From NCBI GenBank assembly GCA_022493055.1, contig CP092781.1, positions 930,001-994,000 of the forward strand: a stretch of 64,000 bases of DNA, given 5' to 3'. Numbering within the stretch: position 1 is the stretch's first letter; each line of letters starts with the position of its first letter. The stretch comes from Staphylococcus roterodami (GTDB lineage Bacteria; Bacillota; Bacilli; Staphylococcales; Staphylococcaceae). A program made the position numbers and the translations under genes. This document shows positions 18,967 through 27,953 of this stretch, piece by piece. The notes beneath the pieces were generated by a model. The model was not told the DNA's origin. It saw nothing but the letters and a program-made list of their open reading frames with translations, and searched no databases.

Positions 18967-21462
18967 ATGGAGTTAAAAGCCCCCTATGCAGGGATGAAAA
19001 ATAATTTGTTATTAACGAAAAGCGGTGAAGTTTGGGCGTATTATCGTATTCGTTCTGAATCTATTTCAACAGCCAATTACGATAAAAAAGAAGCTTCAAA
19101 AAAACGTATGAAATATTTTCTTGAATCGATTAAAGGTTATCAGGATTTTCATTTTGAAATGTATGAGCATGATTTAGATTTACGTAATAAATTTAAAGAA
19201 ATTAGTCAAGACTTTGATGATTCAGCGTTTGATGTGGCTAATTATTATGCCCAAGAAACGATTGATGTGTTAGAACAAGAATTACAAATGATTACACGTA
19301 ACTCGTTTGTCATGGGTGTGAAACTTCGAGAATTAAGTGATGATGCGATTTCGATTAAAGAAATGCTTAAGAGTACATTATCAGATACAGCGGAACGAAT
19401 GATTTCGAATTTTGGTTTTAATGTTTCATTAGATGAAAAAGTATTAAGTCGTTATGAAGTGTTTGAACGAGAACTTGCGGATAGTTTTTTAAGTATTGAG
19501 GGTGAACGCTTAACTGAAAATGAGCTTGCTTATATCGTGCGTAAGCCATTTATTTCAAATGCGACGCATGATGTACAAGAGGAATCATCAAGACGTGCCG
19601 TAACAGATGTATGTAATGTGGTGATTGACCCTACAAATATGCGTGTATTGAAAGTGACAAATGAAAATGAAACATTCTATACAACAACAATTGTTGTTGA
19701 CGACTTTCCACTTGATATGGAATTTACACATATTTATGAAAAAGCACAAAATATGCCGTTCCCTGTGGAATGTCATGTAAAAGCAAAAATTGTTGAGAAT
19801 GATAAAGTAAAAAAGAAATTTGATCGTGCAAAAATTAATCATAAAGCACAAGCAAGAGAAAAACAATCAGCTGGTGATAATGCATCTGAAGATATTCAAG
19901 ATAATTTATTCGTATTAGAACAAATGGAAAAAGAAGTGACAGGTTCAGGTGTATTTATGGAGTGGTCTTGTTCATTTGTGATTAAGAGCGATAATTTAAA
20001 GGATTGTAAGCGTAAAGCGAAACGTTTAATTAAACGTTTAAAAGAAACAAATATTTATGCGGTTAATCCATTAGCTGACCAATTACAACTTTATTATCAA
20101 ATTTTACATGGCAATCCATTGTTTATTAATAAATATTGGGTGCAACGTACGACAGCAACTGGGATTGCAGAAAATTTATTTGGCGTGTCGCAAAGTTTAG
20201 GTACAAAAACTGGTTTTTATATCGGACGTATTGATAAGTTTATACGTTCTGTTTCACGTGAGGAAGCCGTTGCAAGTTCAAGAGATATTATTTTATTTAG
20301 TTTATTATTAGCAGCCAAAGGTATATCAGGAGCAGTCAGTGATAGCCCACACGTATTAATCACAGGTCAAACAGGTAAAGGTAAATCATTTTTAGCTAAG
20401 TTACTTTGGATATATACATCATTCTTTAAAGGTCAAATGATTTATTGGGACCCGAAAAGTGAATTTGCAGATTGGTTTAATAAAATTACAGAAAGTGAAG
20501 ACATGCAACGTAAATATCCCCTATTTGTTAATCATTTAAAAACATTTAAGTATGTGACATTGGATTATAAAAAGCCTAGTAATTATGGTTGTTTAGACCC
20601 GATTGTTTTTCTTGATGGTATTGAAGCTAATGAAATGTTGAAATCAGTATTTGATGAAATTAAATCCTTTGAAAATGAACATCGTGTTGAAACAGCAATT
20701 TATAGGGCTATTACTGAAACAGTTGAGGAACGTGAAAAAGGTCAACAAGTTGGGTCATTAGATGTAATTAAAAAGCTTCAAAATGATGAAGATGAACATG
20801 TAAGTCAAGCTGGTGATTTACTTTTTGAAAAAACACAAAATAATATATTAAAACTTGTGTTTAGTGATGGTAGTAATCCGGCTTTGAATATTCAAGAAAA
20901 AGCAACGATATTACAAGTTCAAGGTTTAGATATGCCGAAGGCTGGTGATGACCCATCGGGTTATTCAACTGGTGAGAAAAATGGGATTACTTTAATGCTT
21001 TTAATCGGTAAATTTTTACAGAAATTTGGTTCACGTAGACAGATACAAACAACACTCTTTATTGATGAAGGTTGGGCATTTAGTGCCTCACGACAAGGTA
21101 AAAAAGTAGCTAAAGGTATTAAACGTATGGGTCGATCTGAAAATAATTCGCTAGTTTTTATTACCCAATCTGTTAAAGATAAAGCCGATGAAGACGGCGG
21201 TAACTTTGGTTGTCATTTCGCATTTGATGAAAAAGATGAACGAGAGGATATTTTAAAATCGCTTGGTTTAGAATATTCAAAAGAAAGTCCTGAGAATATG
21301 GAAATGTTGAAAGACTTGAAGAAAGGTCAATGCATTTTCAGTGATTTCTACGGACGTGTGGGCAAAATGGTCGTACATTGTCCTTTTGAAGAAATGACGG
21401 AAGCATTTAGAACACAAGAAGATTCAGCAAGTTCAAAAGCAGAAGAAAAATTTGCGATATAA
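18967..21462 (+). CDS. VirB4-family conjugation ATPase (ConE-like)
   Basis: 831-residue ATPase that powers the transfer channel, homologous to ConE of ICEBs1 and Orf16 of Tn916. Seen: Walker A GQTGKGKS near residue 467, Walker B TTLFIDEGWAF near residue 697, and an N-terminal VirB4 domain over the first 400 residues. Length is normal for the family. The ATG follows GGAGGGATGAC. Probably peripheral at the inner membrane face, recruited by the VirB3/VirB8-like partners encoded just upstream. Confidence 0.92.
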   Translation: MELKAPYAGMKNNLLLTKSGEVWAYYRIRSESISTANYDKKEASKKRMKYFLESIKGYQDFHFEMYEHDLDLRNKFKEISQDFDDSAFDVANYYAQETIDVLEQELQMITRNSFVMGVKLRELSDDAISIKEMLKSTLSDTAERMISNFGFNVSLDEKVLSRYEVFERELADSFLSIEGERLTENELAYIVRKPFISNATHDVQEESSRRAVTDVCNVVIDPTNMRVLKVTNENETFYTTTIVVDDFPLDMEFTHIYEKAQNMPFPVECHVKAKIVENDKVKKKFDRAKINHKAQAREKQSAGDNASEDIQDNLFVLEQMEKEVTGSGVFMEWSCSFVIKSDNLKDCKRKAKRLIKRLKETNIYAVNPLADQLQLYYQILHGNPLFINKYWVQRTTATGIAENLFGVSQSLGTKTGFYIGRIDKFIRSVSREEAVASSRDIILFSLLLAAKGISGAVSDSPHVLITGQTGKGKSFLAKLLWIYTSFFKGQMIYWDPKSEFADWFNKITESEDMQRKYPLFVNHLKTFKYVTLDYKKPSNYGCLDPIVFLDGIEANEMLKSVFDEIKSFENEHRVETAIYRAITETVEEREKGQQVGSLDVIKKLQNDEDEHVSQAGDLLFEKTQNNILKLVFSDGSNPALNIQEKATILQVQGLDMPKAGDDPSGYSTGEKNGITLMLLIGKFLQKFGSRRQIQTTLFIDEGWAFSASRQGKKVAKGIKRMGRSENNSLVFITQSVKDKADEDGGNFGCHFAFDEKDEREDILKSLGLEYSKESPENMEMLKDLKKGQCIFSDFYGRVGKMVVHCPFEEMTEAFRTQEDSASSKAEEKFAI

Positions 21463-21473
21463 GGAATGATTTT

Positions 21474-21719
21474 ATGCTAATATTTTTAAAATTGTTAATT
21501 ATAATTATTTTTACTATTTTGTTTGTTTTTGCGATATATTATTTTTCTTTAATTAGAATCATAAATCGGTATGTTGATTTTGAAAGTTCTACATTTAAGA
21601 TGCTTTGTAAAGAATTAAATGTAGATGTCTCAATTGTTAAGTATTTAAGTAATTCAATTGAATTACGGTCTTATGATTCAGCTTTAGATGATTGTTTTAA
21701 GGATGTGAAAAGAAATTGA
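21474..21719 (+). CDS. Small membrane-anchored ICE protein (unknown)
   Basis: 81 residues: an N-terminal transmembrane helix (LIIIIFTILFVFAIYYFSLI), then a short soluble part. Not recognised. It follows the VirB4-like gene by 11 bases and overlaps the next gene by four (TTGA), so it belongs to the transfer operon. A role as a channel accessory or anchor is only inferred from position. Confidence 0.6.
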   Translation: MLIFLKLLIIIIFTILFVFAIYYFSLIRIINRYVDFESSTFKMLCKELNVDVSIVKYLSNSIELRSYDSALDDCFKDVKRN

Positions 21720-21940
21720 TAAGTTACTTGATTCCTTTGATGATTGTTGTTACTGCAATAATTTCTTTAATTGTTTTAAAACCACGTTATGAAAAATATA
21801 AAAAAGCTGCTTATGAAGGACATCAAAGAAAGACTAAGGAGTTATTTGGTTGGTATGAAGGTTATAAATTAGCACGTAGAGAAGAACAAGTTAATATCGT
21901 TATTGAAGCAATGAAGCGTTATGAACATGGCAAGGAGTGA
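21716..21940 (+). CDS. Small membrane-anchored ICE protein (unknown)
   Basis: 74 residues: one N-terminal helix (YLIPLMIVVTAIISLIVL) and a Lys/Glu-rich helical tail (YKKAAYEGHQRKTKELFGWY). The start is TTG, overlapping the previous stop as TTGA, which indicates coupled translation. Not recognised. It lies immediately before the coupling protein gene, whose ribosome site lies inside its last codons. Confidence 0.6.
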   Translation: MISYLIPLMIVVTAIISLIVLKPRYEKYKKAAYEGHQRKTKELFGWYEGYKLARREEQVNIVIEAMKRYEHGKE

Positions 21941-21944
21941 TTTA

Positions 21945-23303
21945 ATGGCAATGAATGAAATTGCCTTATTTAAAGGTGTACGTATTCAACCTTATTTTAA
22001 ATATATTGATTTTATTTTTGCGGGTGTGTTCGCATTTATCTTTTTAGCCTATCGAATATTAATGTTATGGCAAGGTTATATTGGTCAACAAAAAGCTTTA
22101 GATGTGGTTGAAGTCTATCAGTACTTTAAGCCACATTTTTTATATCTTGTGATTGGTACCTTGGTTATTTTTATTATCGCAAAATTATTTGCGCAACTTG
22201 TTTTAAGATTTCGTGAAAAAGATTTGGCTGAAATGATTGAAACACAAGGCTTTCATAATCGCACAGTGATTAAGAAAACAACAGAGTATTTAGATATTGA
22301 TTATAAGAAAACAGAATATGATTATTATCCAACATTGTTTTATAAACGTAGACGTAAAACATTTGTGATACATGTAAAAAAAGATGGTTCACGTTTTCAA
22401 GACGACTATTTAGAATTAGAATCAATCATTGAACCGATGTTTAATTGTGAGCTTGTTGAGAAGCGTCATATTGGACGTTATTTGAGATATGAGTTTATGC
22501 CTCTTAAATATAAAAAACGTATCGTTATGGAAGGTACAGAAGCACCAGAGACAACTTATTATGATACGAAGATTTATATTACACATCAAATCCTTTGGGA
22601 TTTTGTGAAAGCACCACATGCTTTAATTACTGGTGTGACCGGTGGCGGTAAAACGTACTTTTTATTCTATATGATTAGAGAATTATTTAAGCGTGATGCA
22701 GAAGTACGATTATTAGACCCGAAAGTATCTGATTTATCATTTATGAAAAATGTGATCGGTGCTGAAAAAGTGGCAGATACGAAAGGTCAAATTTTTAAAC
22801 AATTGAGAGAAGCCAATGAAGAAATGGAACATCGCTTTAGAATGATGAGTGAAAGCGAACATTATCAATTAGGCAGTAATTTTAGAAACTTTGATTTACC
22901 ACCCTATTTTGTGATTTTTGATGAAGTGACAGCGTTCACGTCTACTTTAGATAAAAAAGAACTTCAAGAAATGAATGATTATTTAATCAACATCATTATG
23001 AAAGGTCGTCAAGCTGGTGTATTTATGTTTTTAACAGCACAGCGACCTGATGCAGATGTGATTAAAGGTAATGTACGTGACCAATTAGGTTTGCGTGTAT
23101 CAATGGGTAATTTGTCAGCTGACGGTTATCGTATGACCTTTGGTCAAACAGATAAAGACTTTCAACCGATTCATGAATCAGATATTGGACGTGGTTATAT
23201 TTCAATACTTGGACAATATAATGAGCCGATTTTATTTGATGCGCCACTCATGGAACAATATGACTTTGTGGCGGATGTCAAACAAATATTAAATAAGGAG
23301 TGA
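21945..23303 (+). CDS. FtsK/SpoIIIE-like coupling protein (TcpA/ConQ type)
   Basis: 452-residue DNA translocase that links the relaxase-DNA complex to the transfer channel. Seen: two N-terminal transmembrane segments (about residues 20-40 and 62-85), Walker A GVTGGGKT near residue 230, Walker B YFVIFDEVTAF near residue 322, and the FtsK-type MKGRQAGVFMFLTAQRPDA segment near residue 350. Start is the ATG at 21945, set by AAGGAGTGATTTA; the frame is open upstream inside the previous gene. Homologous to Tn916 Orf21 and ICEBs1 ConQ. Here it lies after the VirB4 gene instead of before the relaxase. Confidence 0.9.
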   Translation: MAMNEIALFKGVRIQPYFKYIDFIFAGVFAFIFLAYRILMLWQGYIGQQKALDVVEVYQYFKPHFLYLVIGTLVIFIIAKLFAQLVLRFREKDLAEMIETQGFHNRTVIKKTTEYLDIDYKKTEYDYYPTLFYKRRRKTFVIHVKKDGSRFQDDYLELESIIEPMFNCELVEKRHIGRYLRYEFMPLKYKKRIVMEGTEAPETTYYDTKIYITHQILWDFVKAPHALITGVTGGGKTYFLFYMIRELFKRDAEVRLLDPKVSDLSFMKNVIGAEKVADTKGQIFKQLREANEEMEHRFRMMSESEHYQLGSNFRNFDLPPYFVIFDEVTAFTSTLDKKELQEMNDYLINIIMKGRQAGVFMFLTAQRPDADVIKGNVRDQLGLRVSMGNLSADGYRMTFGQTDKDFQPIHESDIGRGYISILGQYNEPILFDAPLMEQYDFVADVKQILNKE

Positions 23304-23310
23304 GCATGTA

Positions 23311-23544
23311 ATGAAAATTGATTTTAATGAAAATGGAGATTTTTATTTTTTACGTAAAGACGATGTCAGACGAGATTTTGATTGTTATGCCTATCGATTA
23401 GCTTCGGCTGATTTAGGTTCAGAAATTACTGTGTTATCAAAACAAAATTTAGATTTAAAACCTCTCGAAAAAGTTGTATTGAATGACTTAGCAATAAATG
23501 ATGCTAGTTACGTATTTAAAGGGGAAATAAGAGCTAATAATTGA
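23311..23544 (+). CDS. DUF961-like ICE protein, copy 3
   Basis: 77 residues. CYAYRLASADLGSEITVL resembles the matching stretch of the 15244 product and places it among the element's DUF961-like paralogues, shortened at both ends. It begins 7 bases after the coupling protein. Function unknown. Confidence 0.6.
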   Translation: MKIDFNENGDFYFLRKDDVRRDFDCYAYRLASADLGSEITVLSKQNLDLKPLEKVVLNDLAINDASYVFKGEIRANN

Positions 23545-23591
23545 TTATTAATTGTTTTTTATGTATAACCAAAATAAAAAGGAGTTAAATA

Positions 23592-23876
23592 ATGTTATAC
23601 ATAAAAAAAGCAAAGACAGGTGTTTTTCAAAGTAATGCGTTAGTTGGTAACCATTTAAAAATGTTAAAAAAAGACATAATATCCAATAAGGAACGTGTTT
23701 ACACATTGCTTTCTTGTGATTTTATGTTTACGTTTGAATATAGAACTAAAAAAGATATTTCTTTTAAAACTATGAAAAGTGTTTGTATATCAGAAAAAGT
23801 TTGGTTTTGTACTTATGGAATAAAATTAGGTACTAAGTTTCAATTATATGGTGATGAAATTGTAGTTAAAAATTAA
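23592..23876 (+). CDS. DUF961-like ICE protein, copy 4 (divergent)
   Basis: 94 residues, no signal peptide or membrane helix. The VYTLLSCDFMFTFEYRTK segment follows the same strand pattern as LYTIICVDIGEQVKVRLS at 14899, so it may be a distant paralogue. The similarity is weak. Good ribosome site (AAGGAGTTAAATA). It sits between the coupling protein and the VirB6-like gene. Confidence 0.5.
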   Translation: MLYIKKAKTGVFQSNALVGNHLKMLKKDIISNKERVYTLLSCDFMFTFEYRTKKDISFKTMKSVCISEKVWFCTYGIKLGTKFQLYGDEIVVKN

Positions 23877-23891
23877 ATAAGGAGTGATTAA

Positions 23892-25805
23892 ATGAAGCGT
23901 AAAAGTTTATATCTTTTATGCTTTTTAATTTTGCCTTTGTTTTTAATAACAGGGGCAACGGCTGATGCCGTCGCTAATCCAGTAGGAAAACCAACGAATG
24001 CGGTAGATGCGAAGATTGAAAAGTATAAAGTGGATGATAAAGCTGATGGTGATATAGATTTAGAACGTTATCGTGTATGGTTTCAAAAAGATGAAGATTG
24101 GAATCCATTTGGTAAAGATGAGGTCGCAGAAACAGTTAATAATGTAACGAATTTCTTTTTTGAAATTGACAAGTTGATTGTAAGTATTACTGATTATGCG
24201 ATAGAGAATTTATATCAGCTTGATGTATTAAACGATTTTGCGGATAAAGTCGGTCAATTTGTCGGTGATATTTATCAAAAATTGTTAAGTAATATTGTGA
24301 TGACTTTGTTTATTGTGATTTGTTTAAATGCGTTTATTGTTTTTTCAGTTAAAGGTAATATGCATGAAGCATTAAAACGTGGTTTTTTAATCTTTTGTTT
24401 AATTGGTTTTGGTGTGGGTGTACTTGCGAATGCCAGCTTTGTGATTAAAGGTACAAATAATGTTGGTAAAGGTTTAAATAATGTCATTATGAATAGTACA
24501 AGTTCTATTAATGGTGATATTGATTATGTAAATGAAAATTCAGGCATTAACAAGATACGTAATCAATATTTTGATATGGCGTTGTATAAGCCTTATCTCA
24601 TTATGAATTATGGCACAGTTAACGAGGAGAAAATTAAGCAAAAAGGTAAAAATCGTATTGATGATATTTTAAATATCAAAGTGAAAGATGAAAAGACAGA
24701 AAAAGAAGTTGAAAGAAAAGTTGGTGATGAGGTTAAAAAATATGATAATACCTCAATGAAACAAACCCATGTATTTGGGCAACTAGGTATTGCGATGTTT
24801 ACATTGATTATTACGATAGCTTTATCTATTATATTTTTATCGATTAGTTTTGCGAAAGTTATCTTTTCAGCTTTTGCGCTCATTTTATTCTTATTTTTAG
24901 TGTTTAGTTGGCTTATTAGTTTTATCCCTGGTTTTGAAATATCAGTATTCAAAGCATTAGCACGTACATTAGGGTATATTATTTTAAGTGCCTGTATGAC
25001 ATTTTTATTTGTGGTGATTGGTTTCTCAATTGATATCGCGAATGCATTTGTGAAACCAGAAAGCCAACAAGCTTATTTTTTAAATGTGATATTCCTAATG
25101 ATTATTTTATTTGTTTTGTATAAAAAGCGTAGTGAAATCATTGATTTTGTGACACGTGGTAATTTAAGTTTATCACCTCAAAAATTAGGTGCAGAGGTAA
25201 TACGTAAAGGACAAGATGAATTTAATAAACGTCGTCAAGCACAAGCGGAAGATAAAAAGAATAAACGTAAAAATCAACTTGATAATCCAGAACCACCGAT
25301 GTTAAATAACAATGATAATAATCCAAAGCGAAATCAACAACCAGATACGCCTATTTCAATGAATAATCCGAAAGAAATTAAGCGACGTAATCAACAAGAA
25401 GAGATGCATGGCGCTCCTAATGTAGGTGTAGTTAGTTATTCGAAACCATCTTATTCAAAACCATCAGGTTATACTAAATCTAAACGAATCGCACAAGATG
25501 ATGGTATGTATCGTGATGTAAAACATAAAAAAGAAATTAAACGTAACCTGCAAACAGAATCATTTAGCCCTACTTATTTATCTCAACCGCCAAAAGAATT
25601 GTCAAGACGCAGTCAATCGTTTAATCAAGATGTTCAATCTTCTTATGATAAAGATATTGAAAAACGTCATATACAGACTGGAGAAAATAATCCCTATCAA
25701 CCACGTTCACATACAAATGAGCCGACATTTAAACGCAATTCACAAACAAAACATATTCTTGATCGATTGAAAAAACAAAAGGATATTAATAAACATGGTA
25801 AATAA
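23892..25805 (+). CDS. VirB6/TrbL-like channel protein (ConG-like)
   Basis: 637-residue polytopic membrane protein, the likely inner-membrane pore of the transfer machinery (ConG in ICEBs1, Orf15 in Tn916). Seen: a signal-peptide-like N-terminus (LYLLCFLILPLFLITGATA), a soluble segment, a helix group at about residues 130-190, a second group at about 295-410, and a long basic Gln/Asn-rich tail (about 440-637). That tail repeats a KR-x-x-Q theme at least six times (KRNQQ, RRNQQ, KRNLQT, RRSQS, KRHIQT, KRNSQT). It overlaps the next gene by 11 bases. Confidence 0.82.
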   Translation: MKRKSLYLLCFLILPLFLITGATADAVANPVGKPTNAVDAKIEKYKVDDKADGDIDLERYRVWFQKDEDWNPFGKDEVAETVNNVTNFFFEIDKLIVSITDYAIENLYQLDVLNDFADKVGQFVGDIYQKLLSNIVMTLFIVICLNAFIVFSVKGNMHEALKRGFLIFCLIGFGVGVLANASFVIKGTNNVGKGLNNVIMNSTSSINGDIDYVNENSGINKIRNQYFDMALYKPYLIMNYGTVNEEKIKQKGKNRIDDILNIKVKDEKTEKEVERKVGDEVKKYDNTSMKQTHVFGQLGIAMFTLIITIALSIIFLSISFAKVIFSAFALILFLFLVFSWLISFIPGFEISVFKALARTLGYIILSACMTFLFVVIGFSIDIANAFVKPESQQAYFLNVIFLMIILFVLYKKRSEIIDFVTRGNLSLSPQKLGAEVIRKGQDEFNKRRQAQAEDKKNKRKNQLDNPEPPMLNNNDNNPKRNQQPDTPISMNNPKEIKRRNQQEEMHGAPNVGVVSYSKPSYSKPSGYTKSKRIAQDDGMYRDVKHKKEIKRNLQTESFSPTYLSQPPKELSRRSQSFNQDVQSSYDKDIEKRHIQTGENNPYQPRSHTNEPTFKRNSQTKHILDRLKKQKDINKHGK

Positions 25806-26832
25806 AAAGACTGTTGTAAAAGAAGTGATGAAACAAACGCCGATTGGCATTAAATTTAGATTATTAAAAATTGGTCTGATATTGTTTTGTGTGTTGTTTT
25901 TCTTGTTCCCTGTGATATTGATGTTTGTATTTAGTCCAGAGGAAAACAAACAAACAGATGGTGATATGTCATGTGTGGGTGGTGATGTTAAAGATAAAGG
26001 TATTGCGGTATTTGAACAAAATGCGAAAGGTGGCGCATTAGAAGGTAAAGGGAAAGTGATTGTAAAAATTGCGAAAAAGCATAAAATACCTGAAAATTTA
26101 TTTATGGCGATTATTGCGAGTGAATCTGGTTGGGGTAAAGGAGAAAATGCGACGCGTCAAAAGAATCCCTTATCTGTGATGGGTACAAAGTCGATTCATG
26201 ATTCTACGTATCCAACAATTGAAGCTGGACTTGAAGCTGGCGCAAAGAATTTATATGATGTTTATATTAAAGAAGGATTAACGACACCAGAGAAAATTGG
26301 GCCTAAATATGCGCCTGTAGGTGCATCGAATGACCCGAATAATATGAATAAGCAATGGATACCAACGGTAAAATCAATGATGAAAAAATTAAGTGATGGT
26401 GATGGCGCTGTATGTAAGTCTACTGGTGGTAAAGATATTAATTTTAGTGGTAAATTGCTAAAATGGAGTAATTCAGATGCAGGTAAAGGTAATTTATATA
26501 CAGCGGGTCAATGTACATGGTATGCCTATGGTATTCGTCAAAAAATGGGAAAACCGATATCGACGTATTGGTTTCATGCGCAATTTTGGAATGATAGAGC
26601 TAAAGAGGAAGGTTATAAAGTGAATAGTAAACCCGCTGTAGGTGCGTTAATGATCGCCGAGCCTGGTGCTGGTGGTGCACCGCCAGTAACAGGACATGTA
26701 GCTGTTGTGATTGATGTGAAAGATGATAAAACATTTACTGTGACAGAAATGAATATTAAAGGACCTTATATCGTATCGCAAAGAGAAATGAAAGTAGAAT
26801 CTGGTATTAGCTTTATTCATGATAAGGAGTAG
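25795..26832 (+). CDS. Bifunctional cell-wall hydrolase (CwlT-like, lysozyme + CHAP)
   Basis: 345 residues that open the peptidoglycan for the conjugation channel, homologous to ICEBs1 CwlT and Tn916 Orf14. Seen: an N-terminal membrane anchor (about residues 25-45), a lysozyme/glucosaminidase-like domain with IIASESGWGKG (catalytic Glu near residue 107), and a C-terminal CHAP endopeptidase domain with AGQCTWYAYG (Cys near residue 241) and GHVAVVIDV (His near residue 301). Both catalytic sites look intact. It starts inside the end of the VirB6-like gene. Confidence 0.9.
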   Translation: MVNKKTVVKEVMKQTPIGIKFRLLKIGLILFCVLFFLFPVILMFVFSPEENKQTDGDMSCVGGDVKDKGIAVFEQNAKGGALEGKGKVIVKIAKKHKIPENLFMAIIASESGWGKGENATRQKNPLSVMGTKSIHDSTYPTIEAGLEAGAKNLYDVYIKEGLTTPEKIGPKYAPVGASNDPNNMNKQWIPTVKSMMKKLSDGDGAVCKSTGGKDINFSGKLLKWSNSDAGKGNLYTAGQCTWYAYGIRQKMGKPISTYWFHAQFWNDRAKEEGYKVNSKPAVGALMIAEPGAGGAPPVTGHVAVVIDVKDDKTFTVTEMNIKGPYIVSQREMKVESGISFIHDKE

Positions 26833-26838
26833 ATAACG

Positions 26839-27432
26839 ATGAAATTAAAGATTATTGGCTTTGTGATTGTGACAGTTTTAACAGTGAGTGCTTATTTTTT
26901 AGGTACACAAACAACGAAGCAACAAGTTCAAAAAGAAAAGAATCATGTGAGTGAATTAAAACAATCATTACAACAAGAAAAAGATACGAATAAGGCATTA
27001 CATCAACGTGTAAAACGTCAATCTAAGACAGTGATTGCGGAGGAAGAAAAACAAATACGTGAGACAGCACAAGCATTTACAACAGAGCTATTTACGTTAA
27101 AAAAAGGGTCGTCATTTAAACAAAAAGCTAAATCAATTAAGCCATTAGTAACAGAAAAATATTATGATATGTTGTTTAGTGATAACAGAGAGAAGTTTAG
27201 TATTTTCGACGATGTAACAGTAAGTGATATTCATGTCTATTTTGATCAGTATGACCCTAAGCATGATAATTATAAAGTATTTGTGCAGTTTAATGAGCGT
27301 ATTGATACTGAGGGGCAAAAGGAAGTTGAGAACCGTAAAACATCTGTACAACTTGATATGGTGCGTACAAATGATAAATGGTTAATTAATGATGTACAGC
27401 GTTTTAATTTACAAAAAAATGGGCGTGGATAA
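26839..27432 (+). CDS. Membrane-anchored conjugation protein (YddI-like position)
   Basis: 197 residues: one N-terminal helix (IIGFVIVTVLTVSAYFLG), a coiled-coil segment (about residues 30-75), and an extracellular domain of mixed strands and helices that may be NTF2-like. By position after the CwlT-like hydrolase it corresponds to YddI of ICEBs1, whose role is not defined. Start 6 bases after the hydrolase, with the ribosome site AAGGAG overlapping that gene's end. Confidence 0.65.
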   Translation: MKLKIIGFVIVTVLTVSAYFLGTQTTKQQVQKEKNHVSELKQSLQQEKDTNKALHQRVKRQSKTVIAEEEKQIRETAQAFTTELFTLKKGSSFKQKAKSIKPLVTEKYYDMLFSDNREKFSIFDDVTVSDIHVYFDQYDPKHDNYKVFVQFNERIDTEGQKEVENRKTSVQLDMVRTNDKWLINDVQRFNLQKNGRG

Positions 27433-27478
27433 TTTATAAAATAATGATATAATTCAATAAAAAGGAGATGATTATATC

Positions 27479-27841
27479 ATGACAAAGCGATTTTTATTGA
27501 TAACATTGATTTTAGTAATATCTACAGCTTTAATTGCATGTGGTAAAAAATATGATAAAGAAATTGAGGAAGTTTCTAAATTAGAGAATAAAAGTAGTAA
27601 AGAATCTCAATTAAAAGATACATTAGAGTTTAAGCGTGATAAAAGTAATATTTATGTTTATAACGAAGGTAAAGTTATTGCGTTGACTTATAAGTCTTTG
27701 AAGGATAGCGATACTTTATGGACTAGTCTATATCGTAAAAATGAAACAACAGGAAAGTATGAAGAAGATTATAACGCGAAGCCCAAGAAATTTATGAAAG
27801 AAAATAAACCAGATTATAAAGAAGAGAATTTAAAAGAATAG
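27479..27841 (+). CDS. ICE lipoprotein, YddJ-like (candidate exclusion factor)
   Basis: 120-residue lipoprotein: a hydrophobic signal (FLLITLILVISTALIACG) ends in a lipobox with Cys-21. The mature part is charged, with a predicted cystatin-like fold by analogy with the ICEBs1 lipoprotein YddJ, which blocks entry of a second identical element. The equivalent position (after CwlT/YddI) and size support that role here, but it is inferred. It has its own AAGGAGATG ribosome site and is followed by a strong terminator, ending the transfer operon. Confidence 0.7.
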   Translation: MTKRFLLITLILVISTALIACGKKYDKEIEEVSKLENKSSKESQLKDTLEFKRDKSNIYVYNEGKVIALTYKSLKDSDTLWTSLYRKNETTGKYEEDYNAKPKKFMKENKPDYKEENLKE

Positions 27842-27844
27842 ACA

Positions 27845-27892
27845 AAAGCAACTCCCTAAATCGATTTGTCAGTTTGGGAGTTGCTTTCTTTT
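27845..27892 (+). terminator. Strong terminator of the transfer operon
   Basis: AAAGCAACTCCC (27845-27856) pairs perfectly with GGGAGTTGCTTT (27876-27887), followed by CTTTT. It separates the transfer operon from the transposase gene. Confidence 0.92.
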
Positions 27893-27953
27893 AACATCTT
27901 CTTCTATTATATTTTATAAACGATGTTTAAAAATGTAAAGGAGAAGATGAAAA

